DNA from: Tomocerus qinae
Lineage: Eukaryota; Arthropoda; Collembola; Entomobryomorpha; Tomoceridae
NCBI GenBank assembly: GCA_020055645.1
Contig: CM034546.1
Span: 108,070,875 to 108,134,874 of the forward strand
Direction of reading: 5' to 3'
Length of the DNA stretch: 64,000 bases
The translations under genes and the position numbers were made by a program. Of the stretch, positions 25,601 through 35,500 are shown piece by piece. Below the pieces are notes generated by a model. It had not been told where the DNA came from, made no database searches, and saw nothing but the letters and a program-made list of their open reading frames with translations. Numbering within the stretch: the stretch's first letter is position 1; the number at the start of each line of letters is the position of its first letter.

Positions 25601-27376
25601 AGGATTTGATTACAATGACTTAAAACTACGTATCCATGCAGCGAGAAGAGCGTACAATGGTACCTTCCTCTATCGCTTCCAAATATGAATACGTACATGT
25701 TTTAAGTACATTTCGTCGCTACCCTGGAGATACATTTTATGAATCCGTTGAAACTCAAGAATAACATCCACGCAATTACGTTGTCGATATCATTAATGAT
25801 TTTCCAGATCCAAACTTTGATATTGCATTCTTAGAACACTAAAAAATGAACCTGTTTAACTGTTTTCCGATTTAGTTTATGACTTTTAAATTGTGTTCCG
25901 TTAATTATTTGGTAAAGTATTAAACAATTTAGTATTACGAGCACTGTCTGGTTGTACAGACACTGTTACACTTACACACATTGCAAAGATGCTATTCTCA
26001 TTATACCCATTAATGCTATTCTCATTAGTGACCTTCGGGTGCTTAGTAATTAAGATATTAGTTGCTTACTAAATTAATAAATTCTATATTTGTTTGTTAT
26101 TGAAATGTGTTTTTTTAGCACGCGCAACTTCAATTATCAATTTAATTTTCCGGTTGATTTTCATAGTCAATAATTATCAATTTGATTTCCGGTTGATTTT
26201 CATAGTCAATAATTATCAATTTGATTTCCGGTTGATTTTCATAGTCAATAATTATCAATTTGATTTCCGGTTGATTTTCATAGTCAATAATTAAATTTGA
26301 TTTCCGGTTGATTTTCATAGTCAACATTAATCAATTTTGATTTTCGGTTTTCATATATCCTTACAATATCAATTTCTGAATTTTTTAGTCGTAGATATAT
26401 ATATACAGACTCAATTCTGAAAGTTTTGTCAAAATCCGTACGCTCGGTTTTGTGCTATGTGCGAGTACTTTTCGTCGACCAAAATGTGTACACGGTAACC
26501 TTTTAATAAGGCGAGCTTCTGTTACGGCTTGCTGTAGGTTTTTAATATAAAAAGTTCGCCAATCCCCCCAGTTAATTCTTCAAAAGATTCCGCGGTGTAT
26601 CCACCATCTATAGCTTTGTAAGAGCCGTGTAATTTTGCATATGCCTATTTAAACCATCACAGAAAGTTATCAGATTATCCATGGAAGTCAAAGCAGTGCA
26701 GTGACAACAAGTAATACAACTCAAATGAAATAAGAATTCACAATTGCATGATAATTTGTCGCTACCTGGATTTCGTATACTCAAGATTAAGATTTCATAT
26801 AAACAAATATACAGGATAACAACTAGTGCATAATTTGAAATCAATGGATTGGTTGATAATATTGTGTTACAATTATGAAAAATAACAAAACCACGTTTTC
26901 CTTTGCAAACTCACCTTTTCTAAGAGGGTGCTCCAAAATACATTAGGATGTTCTGAGGTTACGACTACCACATTTCCATCTCTTGTAGGAAGTCGATCGT
27001 CAATCACAACTTGGACCCATTGTCCATACCAAAATCGGAACTTAAATATGCCACAGCAGTCTTCGTCCTGGAAGTTGGTATTTTCTGGTGGGAAAACATA
27101 CTGGAACACAGTTTCGTATTTTGGTAGATTAGCCATTGACCCTAAAAACCAACAATCGCCCACTTCTCCTTGCTTGATGTCAAATTTCGTTGGATTTTCA
27201 TGAAACAGCTTTGCATCGGCTTGAATATCTTTCGGGCGAAGCCAATCAATTTTTCCATTCTTCAAGATATCTTCCGTGAGGCAGGTATCGGTTGCTGGAA
27301 ATTTGTCGTCTTCATAGAGAATTCCTTCACGTATGCATTTTGCTTTCAGTTCGGCGTAACTTTGACCTTCCGCCAT
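22650..27376 (-). CDS. Calpain-like cysteine protease, copy 1; exon 2 interrupted by a composite transposon
   Basis: Calcium-regulated cytosolic cysteine protease family. Exon 1 is 27376-26915 (154 codons, ends LLEK before GTGAG) and carries the active-site motif [11 protein letters not shown]. Exon 2 starts at 26644 ([11 protein letters not shown]). After about 40 codons it runs into inserted DNA and meets an in-frame TAA at 26524-26522. The reading frame resumes past the insertion and is open from about 23973 to the stop at 22650. This part holds the catalytic His ([12 protein letters not shown]) and Asn (RIRNPWG), an acidic region with repeats of EAGEDYEV, and a C2-like domain III ([14 protein letters not shown]). 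There are no EF-hands. If 26525-23974 were spliced out the CDS would be 1905 nt (634 aa) in frame. Otherwise this is a pseudogene of very recent origin. I cannot decide from sequence alone. Confidence 0.75.
23140..23400 (-). repeat. 24-bp coding tandem repeat in calpain copy 1
   Basis: On the + strand the unit reads GCCTGCTTCTACCTCGTAATCCTC, repeated about five times (23185-23305) and flanked by degenerate related units. In the gene's frame it encodes the 8-residue acidic unit EAGEDYEV. The long open frames on the + strand here are by-products of this periodicity. Confidence 0.9.
24006..24050 (+). repeat. (GTCC)n tetranucleotide tract
   Basis: A run of GTCC units just inside the left part of the composite element. 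Such tracts are a usual place for array-length change. On the opposite strand it gives a meaningless DGRTDGRT reading. Confidence 0.9.
24495..24712 (+). repeat. ~40-bp minisatellite, left block
   Basis: About five and a half head-to-tail copies of a 40-bp unit beginning TTGATTTTCATAGTCAACAT and continuing TAATCAATTTTGATTTTCTG. It has the same orientation as the block at 26150-26345; the nested transposon at 24713-26137 separates them. Confidence 0.9.
24713..26137. mobile_element. Nested 1.43-kb DNA transposon with 46-bp perfect terminal inverted repeats
   Basis: The ends are perfect inverted copies: 24713-24758 (starts ATAATTGAAGTTGCGCG) and 26092-26137 (ends CGCGCAACTTCAATTAT). It sits inside the minisatellite, which continues on both sides, so it inserted after the array formed. 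Internal + strand reading frames are broken. One segment (about 25007-25070) reads [20 protein letters not shown]. Its P-x-S-D-x-C-x2-C pattern resembles the Cys motif preceding the catalytic core in some uncharacterised arthropod transposases. A second segment near 25578-25660 also looks like decayed coding sequence. The target-site duplication is not clear. Confidence 0.7.
26143..26345 (+). repeat. ~39-bp minisatellite, right block
   Basis: About four and a half copies of TTGATTTTCATAGTCAATAA followed by TTATCAATTTGATTTCCGG. The unit is a diverged version of the 24495-24712 block (TTTCCGG in place of TTTTCTG). Different unit variants on the two sides of the nested element suggest separate homogenisation after insertion. 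Confidence 0.9.
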
Positions 27377-27469
27377 GGTGTAAGTGTATTCTGCTATTAC
27401 TTTGCACTTGTGTGAAATGATCTGTTTTCAGCGATGTACCAGTCAACTAAATATTCAAATAGATAAGTC

Positions 27470-27963
27470 TGTTAAGAAATGCGAAAAGTAATGAGATAAC
27501 TGTGTCTGTTGGCTGGTTGAATGAAGTGCACACAGAGAGGTTAAGAGTGAAACTTGTGGTACAGTTTAAATTATTCAACTTTTTGTCTCGTATTTATACA
27601 AACAGATTTGCATTAGCGTAATCTATCTACGTATATTAATTTGACCAATTTCCGGTTTATATAGTATAACATGATTAGTTGTAATTAATTGTAAGTAAAA
27701 CATATGATTAGTTGTAATTAATTGTAAGTAAAACATGATCAGTTGTAATTAATTGTAAGTAAAACATATGATTGGTTGTAATTAATTGTAAGTAAAACAT
27801 ATGATTAGTTGTAATAAATTGTAAGTAATTAACTTAAACATGATTGTGAGGAATCCATTTGCGTACGTATACAACAGAAAACGTAAAATATTTAGAAAAG
27901 TGAATTATAATGACTTAACAAGAAATGTTTTTTTTTAATTTTAAGTTATCGCATAACTTAACA
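27470..27963. mobile_element. 494-bp MITE with 15-bp terminal inverted repeats and 5-bp target duplication
   Basis: The left end is TGTTAAGAAATGCGA and the right end TCGCATAACTTAACA, inverted with two mismatches. AAGTC flanks both sides (27465-27469 and 27964-27968). Calpain copy 2 holds the uninterrupted site with a single AAGTC (about 32274-32278), which proves insertion after duplication. The interior carries a 33-bp minisatellite. No coding sequence. It lies about 95 bp upstream of the calpain copy 1 start codon and may alter its promoter. Confidence 0.88.
27665..27840 (+). repeat. 33-bp minisatellite inside the MITE
   Basis: About five copies of a unit containing ATTAGTTGTAATTAATTGTA and AGTAAAACATATG. 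It lies wholly inside the 494-bp element, so the array travelled with it or expanded within it. Confidence 0.9.
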
Positions 27964-28547
27964 AAGTCATCTCTTTTATTACAAACCAAAGGATTAGTGC
28001 ATTTTCTGCTTCTATTCTATATCAGTTTGTATACCAATATTAATTGCCTACTTTGGTAGAGATTTGGTGAAATATGAATATTAAAAAACCAAACGGGAAA
28101 AATATTGTTCTCGATGCAAATTTTGTACACAGCATTACTATGTCATATTACAAGTTTAGTCTGTCAAGTGTGGTGTACTTATTAGATGTATATAGAATGA
28201 TAAAAGTAAGGAAGTATTACTTTAGTGCCTATCAACACTTCGTTCATATAATCGCCATTATACCAGCTTATACAAAATAAAATTTTAATGCGTGATGCCT
28301 GTTTGGGATTGTGGTGTGCCTTCGCCGTTGTGTTGAGATGTGATGAGTGAGAATGAATGCCTACAGTTAGCTAGTAAAAGATATGCACTGAAAATGTGAC
28401 TTGACCTGACCCTGACCTAGATGACAAGAAGTACACAAAATAGCGGACAAGTTACTACTAACTAAGGTTTTATTGCTAAAAGACAGTTACTGTGTTCATT
28501 AATTACAGAAACTGATGAATATTAGAAAGATTCTAATTCTAGAGAGA

Positions 28548-29227
28548 GTGAACACCCGGTTGGCGACGAAGGTTTTCCAACGAGTAGGCTCCGACTTGAT
28601 CTAGGAGAGTACGATTGTTGAATCCGTCCAACATCGTATAACTGTAAACTTGATAAGTAAAGCTTTAAATATTAGTTTGAGCAGTTTTGTGAGTAAAACT
28701 GCCCCACAAAGTTCCAGCCGGGGAAGAGAAAGTTGCTTGAAAGGCGCAACTCGAGTTTTCGCAGCAATCAAATTAACTTGAATTTTTCCATCGATGCTTT
28801 TTGAGAGTAGGTAAGCTGCAGCTGAATATTCCTTTTCGGAGGCATCGCAGAAAGCATATAGCTGATACTCCGAATTCACTGAGGAGACAATGCAACGTTG
28901 AATTTGAAGAGATTCGATTGCGGAAAGTTCAGACCTGTATTCCATCAATTCTGCTTGTAGATTATCTGGAAGCGAGTCGTCCCAACCAATGTTGCTTTTC
29001 CAAAGGGACTGGAAAAGAATCTTCGCCTTGATTGATGTTGGAGAAAGCCAGCCAAGAGGGTCGAAAACTTTCGCCATGTCAGAGAGTAGAGATCTCTTAG
29101 TTATACATAGTTTTGCAGGAGGAACAACGACGGAGAAAGTAAAGTTGTCAGTAGCAGGGTTCCACTGAATACCAAGAGTGCTGATGGATCCATTTCCAAA
29201 GTCTAGAGGGATTTTTGTTTCTCTCAT
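28548..29227 (-). mobile_element. BEL/Pao LTR-retrotransposon pol fragment (RT end/RNase H region), degraded
   Basis: The minus strand reads a continuous pol segment from about 29227 to 28603. It contains DPLGWLSPTSIKAKILFQ, FCDASEKEYSAAAYL and KQLSLPRLELCGAVLLTKL, hallmarks of the BEL/Pao reverse-transcriptase/RNase H region. After WTDSTIVLS the frame meets a TAG where a tryptophan codon is expected in the family. It then continues recognisably (IKSEPTRWKTFVANRV) to about 28548. No protease, integrase core or LTRs were seen. It is an isolated dead fragment whose right end nearly coincides with the start of duplication copy 2. Confidence 0.88.
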
Positions 29228-29319
29228 ATCTTAGGGAAGGGATGCCAACAGATTACTTAATGGTAGTAAAAGTTAAAAAAATTATTATTAGTACCATTAT
29301 TAGTACTCAATACCTTTTC

Positions 29320-29450
29320 AGGGCCGCAGCAAGAAGGGGACACCAGGGCACGTGCCTCCCCCCCCCTGAAATCGAGAAAAATAAAGAAATTTTTGTCTAA
29401 AATCGCAAAAAATGGCTAAAATTTACGCGCTTCGCGAGAAAATTTTTGAT
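29320..29450. mobile_element. Small insertion in the 3' flank of copy 2, probably a transposon end
   Basis: This stretch is absent from the matching place in copy 1 (about 22050). It begins CAGGGCCGCAGCAAG and contains a C-run (GTGCCTCCCCCCCCC). CAGGG-type starts are seen at ends of hAT-like and P-like DNA elements. Assignment is inference; no second terminus was found. Confidence 0.4.
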
Positions 29451-29931
29451 TTTGATTATCTTGATTTTTCTGTTGGAAAATAAAAATACCAATGAATTAC
29501 AAAAGTAAAACGCAAAATAATTGTATTTACTCGTTTGTTGAAGATATTTTATTTACATAACAATCATATTCTTTAGAAGTATAGGTAGTAATAATCAAGA
29601 AATCAATTCATAGTATACACTATACACTCCTACTGCATGCTGGCTGGGATAAAGTCAATAAAAATAAAGAAAATTAATTGATGACAAGCATAAAACTATC
29701 TGCTAGCTACTAGTATACGATTTCATGATACCATAATAATAATATCTAACCAAATAGTAGTTAATAATTCGGTAACAATTCACGAATCTTATGGATTTCA
29801 AAGACTGTAATCAATGAATCATATTGAAAATTCCATATAGAAAACGACTTAGATTTTAATTTTCATTAGCGAATTGCTACATAATTAGTTATTAGTTATA
29901 TAATTAGATGGTCATCTCAATCTCTATATTT

Positions 29932-32183
29932 TTAAAAGTCAATTTCATTTTCCTCATTTTCATGATTTATCAAAGGATATAACTGAACATCAACAGAGGA
30001 GTAAATCCTCACAAAATACTGGGCTTCCTTTGCTGAACTCATTACAAGAGCATATTCCCCAGCCTTGACGTTGAAACTTCCAATATACTCTTCAGACATA
30101 TTCATTCCCCATCTCGCTTCCAATGGTTTATTGTTTTCAAAAAATGATCCTTGTAATTTTGACGCGATACTTAATTGGTTCTTGTCGAATTCGTATAAAT
30201 CGAAATTAACGAAAGGCAATATGGAGGGATCGATTTGACGTCTGTTTTTGATCATGGCGCATACGACAATTTTGTATTTTTTATCGTCTTCGTCCTCATC
30301 GGGTTTATTTATCTTTATCAGATATTGCAAACTTTTGGCAAGGTCCTCAGCAGATATCTGTACGGCTTCATCTGCTTCCTCTTCGTCACCCCCACCTGCT
30401 TCTTCGTCGTCATCTTCGTTTGCTTTTTCCTCGTCACTCTCGCCTGCTTCTATCTCGTCACCCTCGTTTGCTTTTTCCTCGTCACTCTCGCTTGCTTCTA
30501 TCTCGTCACCCTCGTTTGCTTTTTCCTCGTCACTCTCGCCTGCTTCTATCTCGTCACCCTCGTTTGCTTTTTCCTCGTCACTCTCGCCTGCTTCTATCTC
30601 GTCACCCTCGTTTGCTTTTTCCTCGTCACTCTCGCCTGCTTCTATCTCGTCACCCTCGCCTGCATTTTCCTTGTCATCCTCGCCGACTTTTTCTTCGTCC
30701 CCCTCGCCCGCTTTTTCCTCCTCAGTAGCCTTTTCTTCTGATTCGTCCTTTTTGTCATCACCTTCATTATTTTCCTCGCCATTTTCGTCGCTTTCTTTCT
30801 TATCTTCACTTTCTTCTTCCATTGTATACAGATCCTCAGAAGTCCAAGCTCCGCTGATGCTAACCATTTTCACCGTAGAATCGTCAATATCCTTTTCTGA
30901 GCCATCTTTTTCAGTGAAACAAAACGGGTTCATATAACCAATTTCTACTTCCGTAAATTGTTTGGTGAAGTCCTCCCAATTCATCCAATATTCACCGTCT
31001 GGATCAAATGTCAAATGCATTTGTTCTATTTCCTCAGGGCTGAGGAGACTCCACTCTGAAGAGCCATCAGACCAAGGCCCTTTCCATTCCACTCCATCCC
31101 CCCAAGGATTTCGGATCCTTACAAGTAAAACCTCATCGGATAGTTTCTTTGTTCCAGTAAGAGAATGCGCATGGTTATCTACAATACCGTAGGACTCTGA
31201 TCTATCTTTCTTTTCTTCGCTTGTGCAACAGCCAATTAGACAGTGATTTTCAAAACAAAGTTGTATGTAATCAAAAAGTTTAGATGTCTCAGATTTTAAT
31301 ATAAAAAGTTCGCCAATCCCCCCAGTTAATTCTTCAAAAGATTCCGCGGTGTATCCACCCTCTATAGCTTTGTAAGAGCCGTGTAATTTTGCATATGCCT
31401 ATTAAAACCATCACAGAAAGTTATCAGATTATCCATGGAAGTCAAAGCAGTGCAGTGACAACAAGTACAACTCAAATGAAATAATTCACAATTGCATAAC
31501 AATTTGTCGCTACCTGGATTTCGTATACTCAAGATTAAAATTCAAGATATTGTTTCATTTGGTTACAAAAAACTGAAACTATTCATTAGCTTGAAGATTT
31601 CATATAAACAAATATACAAGATAACAACTAGTGCATAATTTGAAATCAATGGATTGGTGGATAAAATTTTCTTACAATTAAGAAAAATAACAAACCACGT
31701 TTTCCTTTGCAAACTCACCTTTTCTAAGAGGGTGCTCCAAAATACATTAGGATGTTCTGAGGTTACGACTACCACATTTCCATCTCTTGTAGGAAGTCGA
31801 TCGTCAATCACAACTTGGACCCATTGTCCATAATACCAAAATCGGAACTTAAATATGCCACAGTAGTCTTCGTCCTGAAAGTTGGTATTTTCTGGTGGGA
31901 AAACATACTGGAACACAGTTTCGTATTTTGGTAGATTAGCCATTGACCCTAAAAACCAACAATCGCCCACTTCTCCTTGCTTGATGTCAAATTTCGTTGG
32001 ATTTTCATGAAACAGTTTTGCATCGGCTTGAATATCTTTCGGGCGAAGCCAATCAATTTTTCCATTCTTCAAGATATCTTCCGTGAGGCAGGCATCGGTT
32101 GCTGGAAATTTGTCGTCTTCATAGAGAATTTCTTCACGTATGCATTTTGCTTTCAGTTCGGCGTAACTTTGACCTTCCGCCAT
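29932..32183 (-). CDS. Calpain-like cysteine protease, copy 2, intact
   Basis: Two exons: 32183-31719 (155 codons) and 31398-29932 (488 codons plus stop), joined in phase 0 across GTGAG...TAATAG, giving 643 aa. The protease core is complete: Cys75 in [12 protein letters not shown], His231 in [12 protein letters not shown], Asn252 in RIRNPWG. The line [14 protein letters not shown] is a short N-terminal segment. Residues about 350-505 are a low-complexity acidic region made of 16-residue repeats (EAGESDEEKANEGDEI). It replaces the usual start of the C2-like domain; the rest of that domain follows ([16 protein letters not shown], then [13 protein letters not shown]). The protein stops there, so there is no penta-EF-hand domain. 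Calcium binding must then rely on the protease core and possibly the acidic tract (inference). It is a tandem paralogue of the interrupted gene at 22650-27376. Confidence 0.92.
30410..30665 (-). repeat. 48-bp coding tandem repeat in calpain copy 2
   Basis: About five copies of a 48-bp unit (on the + strand GCCTGCTTCTATCTCGTCAC followed by CCTCGTTTGCTTTTTCCTCG and TCACTCTC). It encodes EAGESDEEKANEGDEI. The unit differs in length and sequence from the 24-bp unit at the same place in copy 1. Confidence 0.9.
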
Positions 32184-32560
32184 GGTGTAAGTGTATTCTG
32201 CTATTACTTTGCACTTGTGTGAAATGATCTGTCTTCAGCGACGGACCATAGTCAACTAAATATTCAAATAGATAAGTCATCTCTTTTATTACAAACCAAA
32301 TGATTGACGTATTTTCTGCTTCTATTCATCTATATTAGTTTGTATACCAATATTAATTGCCTACTTTGATACACCTGGTACAGACTTGGTGAAACATGAA
32401 TATTAAAAAACCAATCGGGAAAAAATGCTCTCAATGCAAATGTACATAAGCATTACTATGTCCTATTACAAGTTTAATCTGTAAAGTGTTGTGTACTTCG
32501 TTCATATAGTCGCAATTGTACGGTGCAGCTTATAGAAATGAAATTTTAATGCGTGATGCC

Positions 32561-35500
32561 TACATTTTCATTACTTTAATTTATGCAGAAGAACAATAAC
32601 TAGAGGCTCACTGACTGTATCGAGGAATCTTTTGTTTTTCCAGGTTTCAAGGTGAACATACTTTTTTCTTCCCAAGTGTTGGTAAATTACCTTCGCACAC
32701 ACGCTACAGCACTTATTTTATTCCTATTACAGCACTTACAGAAAAACTGTTCTTCCAGCTAACCCAAAGGATAAATTAAATTTACTCTCTTACAATTACA
32801 TGTGTAAGTACATCAGATATTTCATAATTAATACTTGCATAATGTATATATATAGGTAACCTAATCATAATTTACTACTAATAATGGCACAAGTCACTTT
32901 GAGTGAGAACCAGTTTCAAGGTTATACTATTTTTGACATATATATATTGCAAACGAAGAAGTTGAGGAAAATTATGCGTTTTTACCCAGGAGGAATTGTA
33001 TAAATAAATCACTGGCCTGTCTAAACCAAAGAACTGAAGTGGTACCCAGTTACAATTCAACCAATCAAAATTTATTAGGTACCTATATAGTCCCTTAATA
33101 ACATACAGGTAACAAATAACAAACTAGTAAAATATTATAAAATGTAATCCATTTCAATGCATAATTTTCTACTTTTAAATCAGCACCTTTTAATTAAAAA
33201 TGTGAAATAGCCCACGAAATAGTTACTATATAAGACTCCTAGATAGCCCAAAGTGAACTTTTTGTCATTCCTTGCTAATTAGTAATTAGTAATTAGCCTC
33301 TAAGTGCTTTTAAAAATGATAACACTGCAACTTAAAAAAATAGCTAACCTGTATTGGAGATTTTGTTTCTGTATGCATTACTTTTATTAAATTAACCTCA
33401 GTACTTCATATTAAGCCGGTTGAATTGAAACTACTCAGTACTAAAACAATATGAGTGAGTATGAGGTTTTGAAGGTCCTTGTTTTCCTCTTTTCTACTAA
33501 CACACCTAGTTAGTTTCTACTAGTTATTTTCTATTGCTAACTTAAATATGGCTATTTTGATCACCGTTTGGTTTGGAATTTTTGTAATAATTTGTATCAT
33601 TTTATCTTGTTGCTTCCTTAAGAATATATAATATTATACATATCTAGAGTGTGGGACAAGGGAAGCACACGTCTCATTTTCCTCAATTTCTGGTTAGCTA
33701 TATAGCTTATCAATGGAAATACCATTAAAGGTTTATACACACACTCTACTCTACACCAAGTACTTTTGACAGATTAAAAATAGCAATGTCACTTACTTTA
33801 CTTAGTTATAAGACTGTGGCATGGTCGTTGGTGGGTAACACTGTTCAATAGTCACACGAGAAAAATATTGTCCAGCAAATTTTTTGTGAATAATTTGTAC
33901 TGCACTGAGAAGATAAAAGAAAGTTGGTCTTAGTGCTGCTCTTCTTAAAAGTTTTAAGCTGTAAGGCGTCTTGAGACTTGATTTTATGTTTCTCTTCCTG
34001 GCAATGCGACAGAAATGAAACTATTTGCGATGACATTCTCGAAAAATGATGTGATTAATGAATACTACAGTAACAAGGGATTTACTTTGACACATTATGC
34101 GGTATGTGATTTAAATATTGGAATAAATGCAGTTGAGATTGATAAGGTCAAAGTTTTGGATTGCTAACTCTTTAAATGAATATGTGTACACAAGCAATAA
34201 ATTGCAGTTGCAGTTCCTTCTGTAGATGCACATACTTTATGATCACTTTTGACATTTGTCTTGTAAAGCAGAGTGAAGTTCACAAGTACAAAAATGGAAA
34301 TGCATTCAACGGAACGAAGACAATGACAATTTGACAAGGTAGGAAAGTAAATATTTCTTTCTATTTTATAAAAGTCCTGTTTTATATCTATTTCTGTCCA
34401 AGGTTAAACAATGCGTACAGCTCCCGGGTATACCAAACCAATTCCACTTCGGGATCTTCTCCGTCGTCTTTTAACACGTACATTAAACAACGACGAAATG
34501 GCAAACCTGCCTGTATAAATTACCATTTGTAGTAGAGTCGCGATGAGATTGCAAAACACAACAAAAACATTACACGCTAGAACTGAGCCTTCAAATGCAA
34601 GAATCAGCAGACTATATAAATGTCCACAAAATAGGAAACAAAGCTGATGTTCTCCTTCAGCCATTGGAAAACTATTTTCTTAATATGACCCAATTATTAT
34701 AATACGAAAAAAGTATGCTGTTTCTGTGTAAAACAAGATTCTGAGTGTCTCAAGTTGTTGTAATTACTTTGAGTGCCATCAAAGAGTATTTATAGCAAGT
34801 ATCTCTGATTAAAACTGTTCTTTGTGTTGATATTTTGATATTATGTCTCCTCCGACCTCGTTAGTCCTTTAACCTTAAAAATAATAAAACTTGCTTATTC
34901 ATATTTATTTATAGCATTAGAAGGGCACAGTGTACTAAATGAACATGAGTAGAAGTAGTGCAAAGCTTGTAAAATAATACATTTGCATTATCCATTGTCC
35001 ATTGTACATTGCAAGTCAGTAAGCATTACATTACAATAAACATCGAAAGGATAATATTTCAAAAGTGTCGAAGTACATTGCTTAATACTTAATGCACCCG
35101 ATTTGAGTGCATTGGCGGAGGAGGGTGAGGTTTAAGGACAAACAAAGCAATTGCAGCTGCTCAAGTTGCAGTTTTTATTACTTTTTAGAGTAATAAACTG
35201 TGTCTATTCTCAGTTTGACAAGCTGGCAATTTTTCATATGAAAAAGGCACTACGAGAATATTGTTTATGTTTTCAACTATGTGATAACTGATAAGTCTCG
35301 ACAACTCTGCATTATAAACAATTTGTCTTTGTCTTTCATCGTCTTCACTATTCTAGCGAATTTGAACTGTAACTCCATCAGGGCAAGGGAATCCAGACAA
35401 AGCCTGCAATGCACATGCACCATGTCTTTACATTAATATAAGATTTTCAATAGAACCTGAGAGAGTAGTGATGCATTTTTAATTTATCTGCAATGCCATT

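Larger units (their letters stand above)
23970..26535. mobile_element. ~2.55-kb composite transposon inserted in calpain copy 1 exon 2
   Basis: The edges are defined by comparison with the empty site in calpain copy 2 (around 31290-31300). Short inverted ends are visible: AGCTCGCCT at 23968-23976 and AGGCGAGCT near 26508-26516, though extra bases lie outside the right one. The left part holds a (GTCC)n tract at about 24006-24046 followed by a conserved-looking stretch. The middle holds two minisatellite blocks with a second transposon nested between them. No intact coding capacity was seen, so it is probably non-autonomous. The superfamily is not assigned. Confidence 0.7.
21995..28290. repeat. 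Segmental duplication, copy 1 (calpain copy 1 plus flanks)
   Basis: This block matches 29250-32560 in the same orientation. Matching landmarks include the 3' flank with TAGTACCATTATTAGTAC, the whole calpain-like gene, and the 5' flank with ATCTCTTTTATTACAAACCA. Copy 1 is longer because it carries two insertions that copy 2 lacks, at about 23970-26530 and 27470-27963. Coding-region indels between the copies that I could check are multiples of three. Confidence 0.85.
29250..32560. repeat. Segmental duplication, copy 2 (intact calpain copy 2 plus flanks)
   Basis: Counterpart of 21995-28290 in the same orientation. It lacks the composite transposon and the MITE, so it provides both empty sites. 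It carries its own ~130-bp insertion near 29320-29450. The tandem arrangement fits unequal exchange or a replication slip; the BEL/Pao fragment sits at the junction between copies. Confidence 0.85.

Noticed and set aside
26094..26327. Open frames on both strands across the 26.1-kb array
   Set aside because: Pure translation of the 39-bp minisatellite ([13 protein letters not shown] repeats); no gene.
30235..30937. Three + strand open frames, up to 229 codons, opposite calpain copy 2
   Set aside because: Low-complexity readings of the 48-bp repeat; the minus strand has the protease domain and the splice structure.
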